Assembly: GCF_004339565.1 (NCBI RefSeq)
Contig: NZ_SMFZ01000001.1
Location: forward strand, 186,001 to 250,000
Source of the DNA: Pseudonocardia endophytica
GTDB taxonomy: Bacteria > Actinomycetota > Actinomycetes > Mycobacteriales > Pseudonocardiaceae
Direction of reading: 5' to 3'
Length of the DNA stretch: 64,000 bases
Shown here: piece by piece, positions 45,007-54,231 of the stretch
How the letters are laid out: each line of letters starts with the position of its first letter
Position numbering within the stretch: the first letter of the stretch is position 1
Notes under the pieces: generated by a model
The model's database searches: none
What the model saw: the letters and a program-made list of their open reading frames with translations, nothing else
What the model was told of the DNA's origin: nothing
Program-made: the position numbers and the translations under genes

Positions 45007-46098
45007 TCACACCCCGATCAGGTCGGCGAGCCGCGCACGGCTCCGAGCGGGTGAGCCGAACAGCAGCTCGTCGGTCTTCGCGCGCTTGTAGTGCAGGTGC
45101 GCGTCGTGCTCCCAGGTGTAGCCGACGCCGCCGTGGTAGCGGACCATCCCGTCGGCGACGGCGAACGCGGCCGGTCCGACCTGGACCCTGGCGACGGCGG
45201 CGGCCAGCGGCAGCCCGTCCGGGTCGTGGTCGGCGGCCCACGCCGCGGCGCGGGCGACCGGCGTCGCGAGCTCCGTCGCCGCGTACATGTCGGCCAGCCC
45301 GTGCTTGACGGCCTGGTACGAGCCGATCTGCCGTCCGAACTGTTCCCGCTCGGTGACGTAGCCGACGGTCTGCTCGACGGCGTGTCGCATCACGCCGACC
45401 TGCTCGGCGGCCACCGCGACGGCGGCCAGGTCGGCGACGCGGGCGAGCGCGGCCGTCGCGTCCCCCTCGAGCGGGACGGCCTGCGCGCCGTCGAGGTCGA
45501 TCCGCGCCAGGCGCCGGGTCGGGTCGAGCGAGCGCAACGGCGTGCGGCGCACCCCGTCGGCTCCGGCGTCGACGCGGAAGAACCGCGGTCCGTCCCCGGT
45601 CTCGGCGAGCACGAGCAGCACGTCGGCGGCTGCACCGTCGAGCACCGGAGCGGCCCGGCCGGTGAGCCGGTCGCCGTCGGCCTTCACGGCGCCGCCCGGG
45701 TGGAGGATCCCGCCCGGTCCGGGTGCACCGGCCACGGCGACGGCACCGATCCGCTCACCGGACGCCAGGTCCGGGAGCAGCGACGTCTCTCCCGACGCCG
45801 ACAGCAGGTCCACGGCCAGCACGGACGACCCGAGGAACGGCGACGGCACGAGGGCGCGCCCCAGTTCTTCCGCGACGACGGCACGATCGACGTGCCCCGC
45901 ACCGGCGCCGCCCGCCGACTCGGGCACGGCCAGCCCGAGCACGCCGAGGTCGCGACCGAGCCGCCGCCACAGGTCCGCGTCGTACCCGGTCTCGGAGCCG
46001 AACGCCTCGCGCACCGAGGAGGAGCTCGCGTGGTCGGCCAGCAGGTCCCGCACCGCGGTGCGGAGATCCTCCTGCTCAGCGGTCGGAACGAGCTGCAC
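45007..46098 (-). CDS. Acyl-CoA dehydrogenase (short, FadE-type)
   Basis: 363 residues. N-terminal helical domain LVPTAEQEDLRTAVRDLLADH, LGLAVPESAGGAGAG, the flavin domain with LTGRAAPVLDGAAADVLLVL, and the C-terminal helical domain YVTEREQFGRQIGSYQAVKH and YHGGVGYTWEHDAHLHYKRAK. The catalytic Glu position of classical enzymes is not obvious and this type often forms heterodimers with a longer partner, here the coupled gene upstream (23-base overlap). Likely oxidises a steroid or branched acyl-CoA side chain (inference from FadE pairs in actinobacteria). Confidence 0.87.
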   Translation of the reverse strand: MQLVPTAEQEDLRTAVRDLLADHASSSSVREAFGSETGYDADLWRRLGRDLGVLGLAVPESAGGAGAGHVDRAVVAEELGRALVPSPFLGSSVLAVDLLSASGETSLLPDLASGERIGAVAVAGAPGPGGILHPGGAVKADGDRLTGRAAPVLDGAAADVLLVLAETGDGPRFFRVDAGADGVRRTPLRSLDPTRRLARIDLDGAQAVPLEGDATAALARVADLAAVAVAAEQVGVMRHAVEQTVGYVTEREQFGRQIGSYQAVKHGLADMYAATELATPVARAAAWAADHDPDGLPLAAAVARVQVGPAAFAVADGMVRYHGGVGYTWEHDAHLHYKRAKTDELLFGSPARSRARLADLIGV

Positions 46099-47242
46099 GG
46101 CGTGCCTCCACGGTCGGTTCGCGCGGCAGGCCGAGTACGCGCTCGGCGATGATGTTGCGCTGGATCTCGTTCGTCCCGCCGGCGATGCTGCTCGCCGGCG
46201 CCGAGGTCATGCCGAGTTCCAGGCCCCCGCCGTCGACGTCGTCCTCCTCGTGCACGAGCGCACCGGCACCCGCCACGACCCCTGCAGCGTGCACCCCCCG
46301 GTAGGCCAGCAGCGCCCCGGCGAGCTTGCCGACCGACCCGCGCGCGCCGGGCGGGCTGCCCGCGGCCGTCTCCTGGTTCAGCAGCACGTTGTAGAGCTCC
46401 AGCGCGCGCTCGCTCGCGTACAGCGCGGCGAGCTCGTCGCGCACGGCCGGGTCGTCGGCGGTCCCGTACCGGCGGGCCGTCTCGGTCAGTGCGGCCGAGG
46501 TGACGCCGCGGCCGCGGCGCTGGCGCAGCCCGCTGATCGACACCCGCTCGTGGCCGAGCATCGTGCGCGCGGCGTGCCAGCCGCCGTCGACCTCGCCGAG
46601 CACCTCGTCGCCCGGCACCCACGCGTCGTCGAGGAAGACCTCGTTGAACGGCGCGTTCCCGGTCATGTCGACGAGCGGGCGGACCGTGACGCCGGGCTGG
46701 TCCATGTCCAGCACGAACATGGTCAGGCCCGCGTGCTTGGGCTTGTCCGGGCTGGTGCGCGCCAGCACGGCGGCGTGGTCGGCCCACTGTGCGTTCGACG
46801 TCCAGACCTTCTGCCCGGTCAGCCGCCACCCGTCACCGTCGCGGACGGCGCGGGTGGACAGACCGGCGACGTCGGACCCGGCGCCCGGCTCGGAGAACAG
46901 CTGGCACCAGATCTCCTCGCCGCGCAGCAGCGGCGTCAAATAGCGGCGGCGCTGCTCGTCGGACCCGAGGTCGACGATCGTGGGCCCGACCATGCCCATC
47001 CCGATCAGGAACGGGCGCCCCGGCATGTCGTACGAGGCGGACTCCTCGGCGAACGCCACCGACTCGGCCGCGCCGAGACCCTGCCCACCCCACTCGGCGG
47101 GCCAGGTCAGCCCGGCGTACCCGGCCTCGTAGAGCCGCACCTGGTAGTCGCGGGCGGCCGCCACGTCGGTGTGCGCCTCGGCGGGCGGCTCGTTCTCGGT
47201 CAGCCAGGCGCGCAGACGCTCCCGCCACCCGTCGTCGGTCAT
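46076..47242 (-). CDS. Acyl-CoA dehydrogenase (long partner)
   Basis: 388 residues. GYAGLTWPAEWGGQGLG, CQLFSEPGAGSDVAGLSTRA, LTGQKVWTSNAQWADHAAVL, MLGHERVSISGLR and SSIAGGTNEIQRNIIAERVLGLP are the full set of acyl-CoA dehydrogenase signatures including FAD and dimer contacts. ATG 47242 is chosen: just upstream lies the decayed ligase, and the frame open above it encodes that ligase's C-terminus. Operon: ligase remnant, this gene, then the short dehydrogenase. Confidence 0.9.
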   Translation of the reverse strand: MTDDGWRERLRAWLTENEPPAEAHTDVAAARDYQVRLYEAGYAGLTWPAEWGGQGLGAAESVAFAEESASYDMPGRPFLIGMGMVGPTIVDLGSDEQRRRYLTPLLRGEEIWCQLFSEPGAGSDVAGLSTRAVRDGDGWRLTGQKVWTSNAQWADHAAVLARTSPDKPKHAGLTMFVLDMDQPGVTVRPLVDMTGNAPFNEVFLDDAWVPGDEVLGEVDGGWHAARTMLGHERVSISGLRQRRGRGVTSAALTETARRYGTADDPAVRDELAALYASERALELYNVLLNQETAAGSPPGARGSVGKLAGALLAYRGVHAAGVVAGAGALVHEEDDVDGGGLELGMTSAPASSIAGGTNEIQRNIIAERVLGLPREPTVEARRAARSDR

Positions 47243-47649
47243 CGGGTCTCCTCCCACTGCTCCCGCAGCCGTCGCTTCGCCGACCTTGCCCGCCGGCGAG
47301 ACGGGCAGCGGGTCACGCCGCAGCTCCACGGTCTTCGGGAGCTTGTACCGCGACAGCGTCCGGGCCGCATGCTCGACACCGCGTCGGCGTCCAGGTCCGC
47401 GCCCGTCGAGAGCTCGACGACGGCGTGCACCACGGTCTCCAGCTCGGGGAGCGACGACCGCAGCGCGGAGAACCGGTCGCCGGGACGCAGGCCGAGGCGG
47501 TCGTGCAGCGCCCCGCACAGCCGGGCGACCCGCGTGTGGTGCTCCGCGAACGACGTCCGGGTGCCGGTCCCGTGATCGACGACCGCGCTCCGGTCGGCGC
47601 GCCACCGCGCGACCCGGGTGAACTCGCGCGGGAAGACCAGTTCGTCCAC
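47239..47649 (-). pseudogene. Remnant of an AMP-forming acyl-CoA ligase (internal deletion plus frameshift)
   Basis: From GTG 47649, FTRVARWRADRSAVVDHG, TSFAEHHTRVARLCGALHD and LRPGDRFSALRSSLPELE are the N-terminus of an acyl-CoA synthetase. Within about 80 residues this jumps to VVELSTGADLDADAV, which belongs to the C-terminal subdomain. The end, HAARTLSRYKLPKTVELRR and PLPVSPAGKV (catalytic Lys), continues in a different reading frame. The central adenylation core, some 350 residues, is missing. The open frame to 47239 after the frameshift is nonsense. A complete ligase at 48703 may have replaced it. Confidence 0.8.
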
Positions 47650-47772
47650 TGTGCCCTCCCCGGCGTCGCGGATCCTCGGCCCGAGACTGCGCGCCGGGCG
47701 GCGATCATGTCAACGGTATCGGTCAGACCTTTCGCCGGTTAGTGTCGGCGACGGCGAGGGAGGGAGCACGCG

Positions 47773-48702
47773 ATGGGTGAGCTGGACGGGCGGACCGCGA
47801 TCGTCACCGGCGGTGCGCGCGGGATCGGGGCGTCGATCTCGCGGCGCTTCGCCGCCGAGGGCGCGGCCGTGGTGATCAACGACCTGGGTGGCGGTACCGA
47901 CGGCAGCGGCAGCGACGCGAGCGCCGCCGAGCAGCTCGCCGAACAGATCCGCGCCGCGGGTGGCCGTGCCGTTGCCGACGGTGGCGACGTCGCGGACACC
48001 GCGACCGGAGCCCGGCTCGTCGACACCGCGGTGGAGCAGTTCGGCGGTCTGGACATCCTGATCAACTCCGCGGGCGTGCTGCGCGACCGGATGATCTTCA
48101 ACATGTCCGACGACGAGTGGGACACCGTGATCCGCGTCCACCTGCGCGGGCACTTCTCGACCAGCCGCGCGGCGGCCGCGCACTTCCGGCAGCAGCGCAA
48201 CCCGGACGGGCACTACCGGATCGTCAACTTCACGTCGCACTCCGGCCTGGAGGGCTCCCCCGGCCAGGCGAACTACGCGGCCGCGAAGATGGGCATCGTC
48301 GGGCTGACGTACTCGCTGGCGCAGGGCCTGGCCCGCTACGGCGTCACCGCGAACGCGATCGCCCCGGCCGCCGCCACCCGGCTCGTCGCGACCGTCGACC
48401 CGTCGAAGCGCGCCGTCCGGGACCGCCCCGCCGACGACGACCCCGCCCGCTCCCCGGACAACATCGCCGAACTCGCGCTCTACGTGGCCAGCCCTCGCGC
48501 GGACTGGCTGTCCGGGCGGGTGCTCGGCTCGTGGGGGTTCCGGGTCGACCTCTACGAGAACCCGACGGTCGTCGCCAGCGCCACGTCCGACGGTCCGTGG
48601 TCGTTCGAGGACCTCGCCGCGCAGCTCGAGGATCAGGCCCGTCCGCTGGCGGACGGCTTGCCGCGCAGCCTGTTCGCCGACCAGGCGGCCCGGAGCTCCT
48701 AG
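47773..48702 (+). CDS. Short-chain dehydrogenase/reductase
   Basis: 309 residues. NAD-binding TGGARGIGASISRRFA, INSAGVLRDRMIFNMSDDEW, catalytic Ser in NFTSHSGLEG and YAAAK. The extended ADP-loop insert (LGGGTDGSGSDASAAE) and C-terminal extension resemble the dehydrogenase units of peroxisomal multifunctional-type 3-hydroxyacyl-CoA enzymes, in keeping with the acyl-CoA context. ATG 47773 is preceded by GGAGGGAG. Directly followed by the acyl-CoA synthetase with no intergenic base. Confidence 0.88.
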   Translation: MGELDGRTAIVTGGARGIGASISRRFAAEGAAVVINDLGGGTDGSGSDASAAEQLAEQIRAAGGRAVADGGDVADTATGARLVDTAVEQFGGLDILINSAGVLRDRMIFNMSDDEWDTVIRVHLRGHFSTSRAAAAHFRQQRNPDGHYRIVNFTSHSGLEGSPGQANYAAAKMGIVGLTYSLAQGLARYGVTANAIAPAAATRLVATVDPSKRAVRDRPADDDPARSPDNIAELALYVASPRADWLSGRVLGSWGFRVDLYENPTVVASATSDGPWSFEDLAAQLEDQARPLADGLPRSLFADQAARSS

Positions 48703-50199
48703 GTGGAGTACCCCACCGCTCACGCCCGGACGGCACCCGGCCGGGCGGCGGTGATCGACGAGCGCACCGGCACGACACTGACCTACGGCGCGCTGGAGGA
48801 GCGGTCGCGGGCCGTCGCGCACCGGCTCTGGGACGCCGGCCTGCGTCCGGGTGACCAAGTGGCGCTCGCCGTCGCCAACGCCCCCGAGTTCTACGAGTTC
48901 TGCTGGGCCGCCCACCGGATCGGGCTCTACTACACGGCGGTGAACACGCACCTCACGCCCGGCGAGGCCCGTCACGTGCTCACCGACTGCGGTGCGGAGG
49001 TCCTGCTCACCGACGGCACGCTCCCCGAACTCGACCTCCCGGACATCCGCCTGCGGCTGGCGCTCGGCGAGCCGCGCGCCGGGCACGAACCCTACGAGGA
49101 CGTCGCGTCCGGGTCGACCGGCCCGCTCCCGCACGAGGGTGAGGGCGAGAAGATGCTCTACACGTCGGGCACCACCGGCGTACCGAAGGGCGTCGCCCGG
49201 CCGCTCACCGACGGCCCACCCGGCTCGGTGTTCCTGATCCGCCCGCTGATGCTGCGGATGGGGTTCGGACCGGAGTCGGTGCTGGTCAACCCGGCGCCGC
49301 TCTACCACTCGGCGCCACTGGGCTACGGCATGGGCGTGCACCGGCTCGGCGGCACGGTCGTGATCGACGGGCGCTTCGACGCGGCCCGGTGCCTGTCCGC
49401 CATGGAGCGGCACGCGGCGACCCACGGACTGTTCGTCCCGACGATGTTCTCCCGCATGCTCGCACTGCCCGACCACGAGCGCTACGACGTCTCCCACCTG
49501 GTCACGGCCGCGCACGGCGCCGCGCCGTGCCCGGTACCGGTGAAACGGCGGATGATCGACTGGTGGGGCCCGCGGATCGTCGAGTACTACGCGGGCACCG
49601 AGGGCGCGGGCATGACCATGATCGATTCCGACGAGTGGCTGGCCCACCAGGGCTCGGTCGGTCGCCCGGTGTCCGGGGCCGTGCACATCGTCGACCCGGA
49701 GACCGGCGACGAGCTCGGACCGGGCGAGACCGGGACCGTCTCGTTCACCGGTGGCGCGCAGTTCCGCTACCACGGCGACGACGCGAAGACCGCCGCCGCG
49801 TACGACGACGCCGGCCGGAACACGTTGGGCGACATCGGCCACGTCGACCACGACGGCTACCTCTACCTGACCGACCGCGCGTCGTTCACGGTGATCAGCG
49901 GCGGGGTCAACATCTACCCGCGGGAAGCGGAGAACGTGCTGCTCGAACATCCGCTCGTCGACGACGTGGCCGCGTTCGGCGTCCCGGACGACGACCTCGG
50001 CGAGGCCCTCGTCGCCGTCGTCGTGCTGGCGGACCCGGCGGCGGACGGGGAGGAGACGGTCCGCTCCCTCGCCGGGTGGTGCACCGACCGCCTGGCCAGG
50101 CAGAAGTGCCCGCGGCGCATCACGTTCACCGAGCGGCTGCCCCGCACCGAGACCGGCAAGCTCGCCAAGCGGACGCTGCGCGAGCACTACACCCGCTGA
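48703..50199 (+). CDS. AMP-forming acyl-CoA synthetase
   Basis: 498 residues. Phosphate loop MLYTSGTTGVPKGVARPL, FVPTMFSRMLALP, EYYAGTEGAGMTMID, the hinge YLYLTDRASFTVISGGVNIYP and C-terminal LPRTETGKLAKRTL with catalytic Lys. Activates a carboxylate to its CoA thioester in the cytoplasm. GTG 48703 abuts the SDR stop codon (TAG-GTG). FadD3/FadD17-like in general layout; substrate not determined. It divides the catabolic cluster into two divergent halves with the dehydrogenases. Confidence 0.9.
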   Translation: MEYPTAHARTAPGRAAVIDERTGTTLTYGALEERSRAVAHRLWDAGLRPGDQVALAVANAPEFYEFCWAAHRIGLYYTAVNTHLTPGEARHVLTDCGAEVLLTDGTLPELDLPDIRLRLALGEPRAGHEPYEDVASGSTGPLPHEGEGEKMLYTSGTTGVPKGVARPLTDGPPGSVFLIRPLMLRMGFGPESVLVNPAPLYHSAPLGYGMGVHRLGGTVVIDGRFDAARCLSAMERHAATHGLFVPTMFSRMLALPDHERYDVSHLVTAAHGAAPCPVPVKRRMIDWWGPRIVEYYAGTEGAGMTMIDSDEWLAHQGSVGRPVSGAVHIVDPETGDELGPGETGTVSFTGGAQFRYHGDDAKTAAAYDDAGRNTLGDIGHVDHDGYLYLTDRASFTVISGGVNIYPREAENVLLEHPLVDDVAAFGVPDDDLGEALVAVVVLADPAADGEETVRSLAGWCTDRLARQKCPRRITFTERLPRTETGKLAKRTLREHYTR

Positions 50200-50276
50200 C
50201 CACCCCCGCCCGCCACGACTGGTTCCCTGGGGAGCCCGGCGCACGGACCGGGTCCCCAGAGGAGGCGGCGGAAGCA

Positions 50277-50669
50277 GTGACGGACACGCACACCGATGTG
50301 GACCGGGTCGCGATCGTCGAGCGGGCGGTCGACGCGTACAACGCGAAGAACTGGGGCCGCTACGTCCTGTTCTTCCGCGAGGACGTGCGGTACTGCCACC
50401 ACAACCGCGGCGTCGAGTTCTCCGACCGCGCCACGTTCCTGGCCGCGATGCGCGTGTTCGCCGGGGACCTCGCGCCGAACCGCACGCTCGGGCCTGCGGT
50501 CCGCTGTGTCCAGTCCGGTGACGTCGTCGTCCGTGAGCAGGTCTGGAGCGGCAAGGCGATCGCCGACTTCCCCGGCGTCGCGGGCGCAGGCGAGGACTTC
50601 CGGTTCGAGATCTGCACGGTGTTCGTGTTCGACGGCGACCTGATCGCCGAGTACCACGAGTACGGCTGA
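50277..50669 (+). CDS. SnoaL-like/NTF2-fold protein
   Basis: 130 residues. IVERAVDAYNAKNWGRYVLFFREDV and the alternating strands ending FRFEICTVFVFDGDLIAEYHEYG are the NTF2-like cone of SnoaL-type cyclases, ketosteroid isomerases and dehydratases. DVRYCHHNRG contributes polar pocket residues. GTG 50277 was chosen as the start of the conserved region. Last gene of the SDR-ligase operon; may act on the same acyl substrate. It is followed by a strong stem-loop. Confidence 0.75.
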   Translation: MTDTHTDVDRVAIVERAVDAYNAKNWGRYVLFFREDVRYCHHNRGVEFSDRATFLAAMRVFAGDLAPNRTLGPAVRCVQSGDVVVREQVWSGKAIADFPGVAGAGEDFRFEICTVFVFDGDLIAEYHEYG

Positions 50670-50679
50670 CACCTCGGGC

Positions 50680-50723
50680 GGCGCGGTGCGAGATCGCGTC
50701 CGACGTCGATCTCGCACTGCGCC
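50680..50723 (+). terminator. Strong stem-loop after the SnoaL-like gene
   Basis: Arms GGCGCGGTGCGAGATCG (50680-50696) and CGATCTCGCACTGCGCC (50707-50723) pair in 16 of 17 positions around a 10-base loop, ten bases after the stop codon. There is no U-tract, which is common in GC-rich actinobacteria. It separates the acyl-CoA cluster from the ATP-grasp operon. Confidence 0.65.
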
Positions 50724-50896
50724 CGCGGACGCGACCTGCCCGACCATCCGACCGCCCTTCTCCCGGCAGCGACGAGCACGGCGTTACGCGCACGTGAAGC
50801 CGCGCCGTCCCGCGGGCGATTACGGAGCGAGGTAGGGTCCGCGCAGGACACCGGCGAACAGAATACGTGAATTCGCGATAACAGGGGGCATTCTCC

Positions 50897-52138
50897 ATGC
50901 CAGGGTCGGACGCGACCAGCCGTAATCCCGACAAGGGATATGTAGCACTTCTCGGATGGAGCCTGAACGCCGTCGAGGCGCTCGACAGGTTCGACCGGCG
51001 CTATGTCGTCGTCGCTCCGGACTGGGCCGAGGAGTACTGCTCAGAGCACGAGATCCCCTACGTGCCATGGAACTTCGAGCGGCTCAACGACCGTTCGATG
51101 GAGATCGCCGAGACGCTCCAGCAGATGGGCGTCGACGTCGCGATCCCACTGTACGAGGAGACCGTCGAGTGGGCGGGCGCGATCAACTCGGTGCTGCTCG
51201 ACAACCCTCGTCTGTTCGGCCAGTCGCTGCTGCTGCGCGACAAGTCGCTGATGAAGCGCCGTGCGCAGCTCGGAGGCATCCGGGTCGGGATCTTCGAGGA
51301 GGCCCACGACCGCGACGACGTGATCCGTTTCCTGAAGCGGGTCAACCAGACGCTGCTCAAGCTCGACGGCGACCCGAACGACCCGATCCACATCAAGGCG
51401 TTCGACAAGGCGGGCACGCTCGGGCACCGCGTCATCCGTACTCCCGACGAGATCGACACGATCCCGGACGAGGAGTTCCCGGTCCTCATGGAGTCGCATC
51501 TGGACGGCTGGGAGTTCGCCGTCGAGGCGTGGATCCACAACGGGAAGATCCGGTTCCTCAACATTTCCGAATATGTGCGTCTCGGCTATTCGGTGTTCGT
51601 TCCGGCCACGCCCGAACTGGAGCGTTATCGCGAGCAGATCACGCGCCAGATCGAGAAGCTCATCAAGACGTTCGACATCGAGTTCGGGTTCATCCACCCC
51701 GAGTACTTCGTCACCAGCGACGGCGAGATGTACTTCGGCGAGGTCGCCTACCGCCCGCCGGGCTTCAAGGTTTTCGAGCTCCTGGAGCGGGCATACGGGT
51801 TCAACGCCTACCAGGGACTGGTGCTGGCGTTCGACCCGAAGACGACCGAGGAGGAGATCGAGGCCTTCTTCCCGCGCGAGGTCGTCGACGCGACCGGACA
51901 CGCCGGCTGCTTCGGTGTCTACCCGCGGCGGCGCGTGGTCAACGAGCTCGTCATCCCGGAGGAGACCGAGGACGACGACTACTACGAGTCGCACGACCTC
52001 ACGGCCCCGCTGGAGGAGACTGTCACCAAGAGGACCGCGTTCGGCACCCACTGGGGCCTGCTGTACTTCTTCGGTGACGACCCGTACCGGATGCGGGAGC
52101 TGTTGAGCAAACAGGAAGAGCTCGACTTCTACGTCTGA
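50897..52138 (+). CDS. ATP-grasp domain protein
   Basis: 413 residues. An N-terminal alpha/beta pre-ATP domain (YVALLGWSLNAVEAL, YVVVAPDWAEEYC) precedes the ATP-grasp core: LRDKSLMKRRAQLGGIRVGIFEEA, HIKAFDKAGTLGHRVI, FPVLMESHLDGWEFAVEAWI and FGFIHPEYFVTSDGEMYFGEVAYRPPG with the Mg2+ acidic residues. Such enzymes join a carboxylate to an amine with ATP. Acidic Tyr/Asp-rich C-terminus. Followed after 33 bases by a papain-like protein, so the two may build and cleave or transfer the same bond. The acceptor is unknown. Confidence 0.82.
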   Translation: MPGSDATSRNPDKGYVALLGWSLNAVEALDRFDRRYVVVAPDWAEEYCSEHEIPYVPWNFERLNDRSMEIAETLQQMGVDVAIPLYEETVEWAGAINSVLLDNPRLFGQSLLLRDKSLMKRRAQLGGIRVGIFEEAHDRDDVIRFLKRVNQTLLKLDGDPNDPIHIKAFDKAGTLGHRVIRTPDEIDTIPDEEFPVLMESHLDGWEFAVEAWIHNGKIRFLNISEYVRLGYSVFVPATPELERYREQITRQIEKLIKTFDIEFGFIHPEYFVTSDGEMYFGEVAYRPPGFKVFELLERAYGFNAYQGLVLAFDPKTTEEEIEAFFPREVVDATGHAGCFGVYPRRRVVNELVIPEETEDDDYYESHDLTAPLEETVTKRTAFGTHWGLLYFFGDDPYRMRELLSKQEELDFYV

Positions 52139-52171
52139 GGTCCCCGGGACCGAGGACACTGGAGGAAGTGC

Positions 52172-54205
52172 GTGATCCCGAGCGCTCAGAGTGAGGACCA
52201 GGCGCTGGCCAAGCGTCTGGCCTCGCTCGACGACGCCACCCGCTCCCTGGCCGAGACCCGCGACTTCGGCAAGCACACCAAGATCCGCCGGATGTTGGAG
52301 GCGTTGCGCCGCACGTTGTCCCAGCCGGGTGGGCTGGCCGCCGTCCAGTCCCGCGCGCAGGCGCTGGACGAGGCTGGCCTGTTCCAGGGCACCGACTGGG
52401 CGTCGCCGGAGATCCTGATCCCGGCACTGGCCGGAACCGGGCTGCGCAACGGCGGCGCGGACACCGTCGTGCTGGAGACGGTCAGCGAGCTGCGGATGCT
52501 GGCGATCGCCTCCGGCGACTACGCGCACCCCGCGGTCTCGGCCGAGGAGGCACGACTGTTCGTCTCCCAGGTACTGGCGACGAACCTGTCCATGCTGTTC
52601 ACGCCGCCCAGCGAGGCCGAGCGGGTGCGACAGGGACGGACCGCACAGCTCGTCCGTGACCTGTTCAGGTACCTGGCCGAGCAGGTCGGCTACGAGAGCG
52701 TCCTGGACAAGCTGGTCGAGGAGATCTGGCGGATCCTGCGGCAGCGGCCGATCCAGGTCGACCAGGTCCAGGCGATGATCACCCAGGTCGCGGTCTACCG
52801 GGAGGACCCGTCGATCGACATCGGGTCCGCGGGGCAGGGCATCGACCGGTTGATCTCGAGCCTGTTCGGGACGACCGAGGCCAGTCGCGAGGACCCGGGG
52901 ATCGACGTGTACCGGTCCCGACTCGAGGCGCTGGACACGGCGGGCCTGCAGTACGAGGCCACCGGCTTCGCCCGGGCGATGCACGACACCGGGCTCGTCT
53001 CGCCGTACCACGCCGCGCTGCTGCGGTTCCTGGTCACCGAGAGCGACGGTCTGCTCGCCGAAGCGCTCGGGCTGTCCGACACCGGACGGAACTGCCTGCT
53101 GCGCTACCACAAGCTGGTCCACGCGCTGATCGACGCGGCCGTGCACCCGCAGACCGCGCAGTGCATCTACGGCCTGGCGCTCCTGCTGGACCGCGGCATC
53201 CTCTACGAGCCGCCGGTCGTCCCCGGCCTGTGGCGCCAGCTGACGTTGCAGATGTCGGACTGGGCCCGCGAGCGACTCCTGCTGGCGTTCGGCGACGCAC
53301 CGTCCCCGGAGGCCCGGCTCCTGGCCGGGGTGCTGTCCATGCTGGGCCTCCCCCTCGGTGTCGGCCAGGGCGACAACCCGACGTGCCAGTCCGCGCGGGC
53401 GCTGTCCATGTGGGCCTACAACGACCCGGACTACCTCCTGCAGATGGTCACCTGGGCCGCCCGCGACGACGAGATCGTCATGCACTTCGAGGGGCAGCCG
53501 ATCTCCTCCCGGGAGAGCACGGGCGGTGTCGCGGCGATGCTGCCGGTCGACCTGGACCCGGTGTCGCTGCTGGTGGTACCGCTGCTGGACCGGATCTACG
53601 CGGAGATGGGCCGTCGCTGCGAGGGCAGGCCCGGCGACCCGCACCGCTGGGTCAACCCGGAGTTCCACGGGTGGTGGGCGAGCCGCGGCTTCCACATCAA
53701 CGTCGACGTCGCGACCGGCCAGCTGATCGATCTCGACGCGTTCGTCCGCGACTTCTACGCCGGCTACCACCCGCTGTACAACGGGAACCAGCCGCTGGTG
53801 CACCCGCAGCCGGCGGGCGTCGCGGTCACGGACAGCGCGGCACGCTACATCGGCTGGCACGCGATCACGATCCTGCGGGCCGCGCCCGACCCGGACGGCG
53901 TGATGCGGGTGTACTTCTACAACCCGAACAACGACAGCGGACAGGACTGGGGCGACGGCGTCGTGGTCGGGACCGCGGGCAACGGCGAGCGGTTCGGCGA
54001 GGGCTCACTGCCGTTCGACCAGTTCGTCTCGCGGCTGTACATCTACCACGTGGATCCGTTCGAGCGGGGTGCTCCGGAGCTGGTGCCGCAGGACGAGATC
54101 GATCGTGTGATCGGCTACGTCCGACGCTCCTGGGGTGCCGACCGTCTGCCGTCCGGGGTGCTGCAGGCGTCCCTCGACCAGGCCGCGGAGCGGGCCGAGG
54201 GGTAG
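52172..54205 (+). CDS. Large helical protein with C-terminal papain-like cysteine peptidase/transferase domain
   Basis: 677 residues from GTG 52172, preceded by GGAGGAAG. The first 390 residues are helical repeats without recognised domains. The C-terminal region has a papain-type order: Cys405 in GDNPTCQSARALSMWA, His563 in GWHAITILR and Asn584 in FYNPNNDSGQDWG. The order and contexts suggest a catalytic triad of a peptidase, transglutaminase or acyltransferase (inference; I do not recognise a named family). Co-transcribed with the ATP-grasp gene. No signal peptide, so cytoplasmic. Confidence 0.7.
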   Translation: MIPSAQSEDQALAKRLASLDDATRSLAETRDFGKHTKIRRMLEALRRTLSQPGGLAAVQSRAQALDEAGLFQGTDWASPEILIPALAGTGLRNGGADTVVLETVSELRMLAIASGDYAHPAVSAEEARLFVSQVLATNLSMLFTPPSEAERVRQGRTAQLVRDLFRYLAEQVGYESVLDKLVEEIWRILRQRPIQVDQVQAMITQVAVYREDPSIDIGSAGQGIDRLISSLFGTTEASREDPGIDVYRSRLEALDTAGLQYEATGFARAMHDTGLVSPYHAALLRFLVTESDGLLAEALGLSDTGRNCLLRYHKLVHALIDAAVHPQTAQCIYGLALLLDRGILYEPPVVPGLWRQLTLQMSDWARERLLLAFGDAPSPEARLLAGVLSMLGLPLGVGQGDNPTCQSARALSMWAYNDPDYLLQMVTWAARDDEIVMHFEGQPISSRESTGGVAAMLPVDLDPVSLLVVPLLDRIYAEMGRRCEGRPGDPHRWVNPEFHGWWASRGFHINVDVATGQLIDLDAFVRDFYAGYHPLYNGNQPLVHPQPAGVAVTDSAARYIGWHAITILRAAPDPDGVMRVYFYNPNNDSGQDWGDGVVVGTAGNGERFGEGSLPFDQFVSRLYIYHVDPFERGAPELVPQDEIDRVIGYVRRSWGADRLPSGVLQASLDQAAERAEG

Positions 54206-54231
54206 GCCCGCACGGTCCGTCCGGTGCGTAC

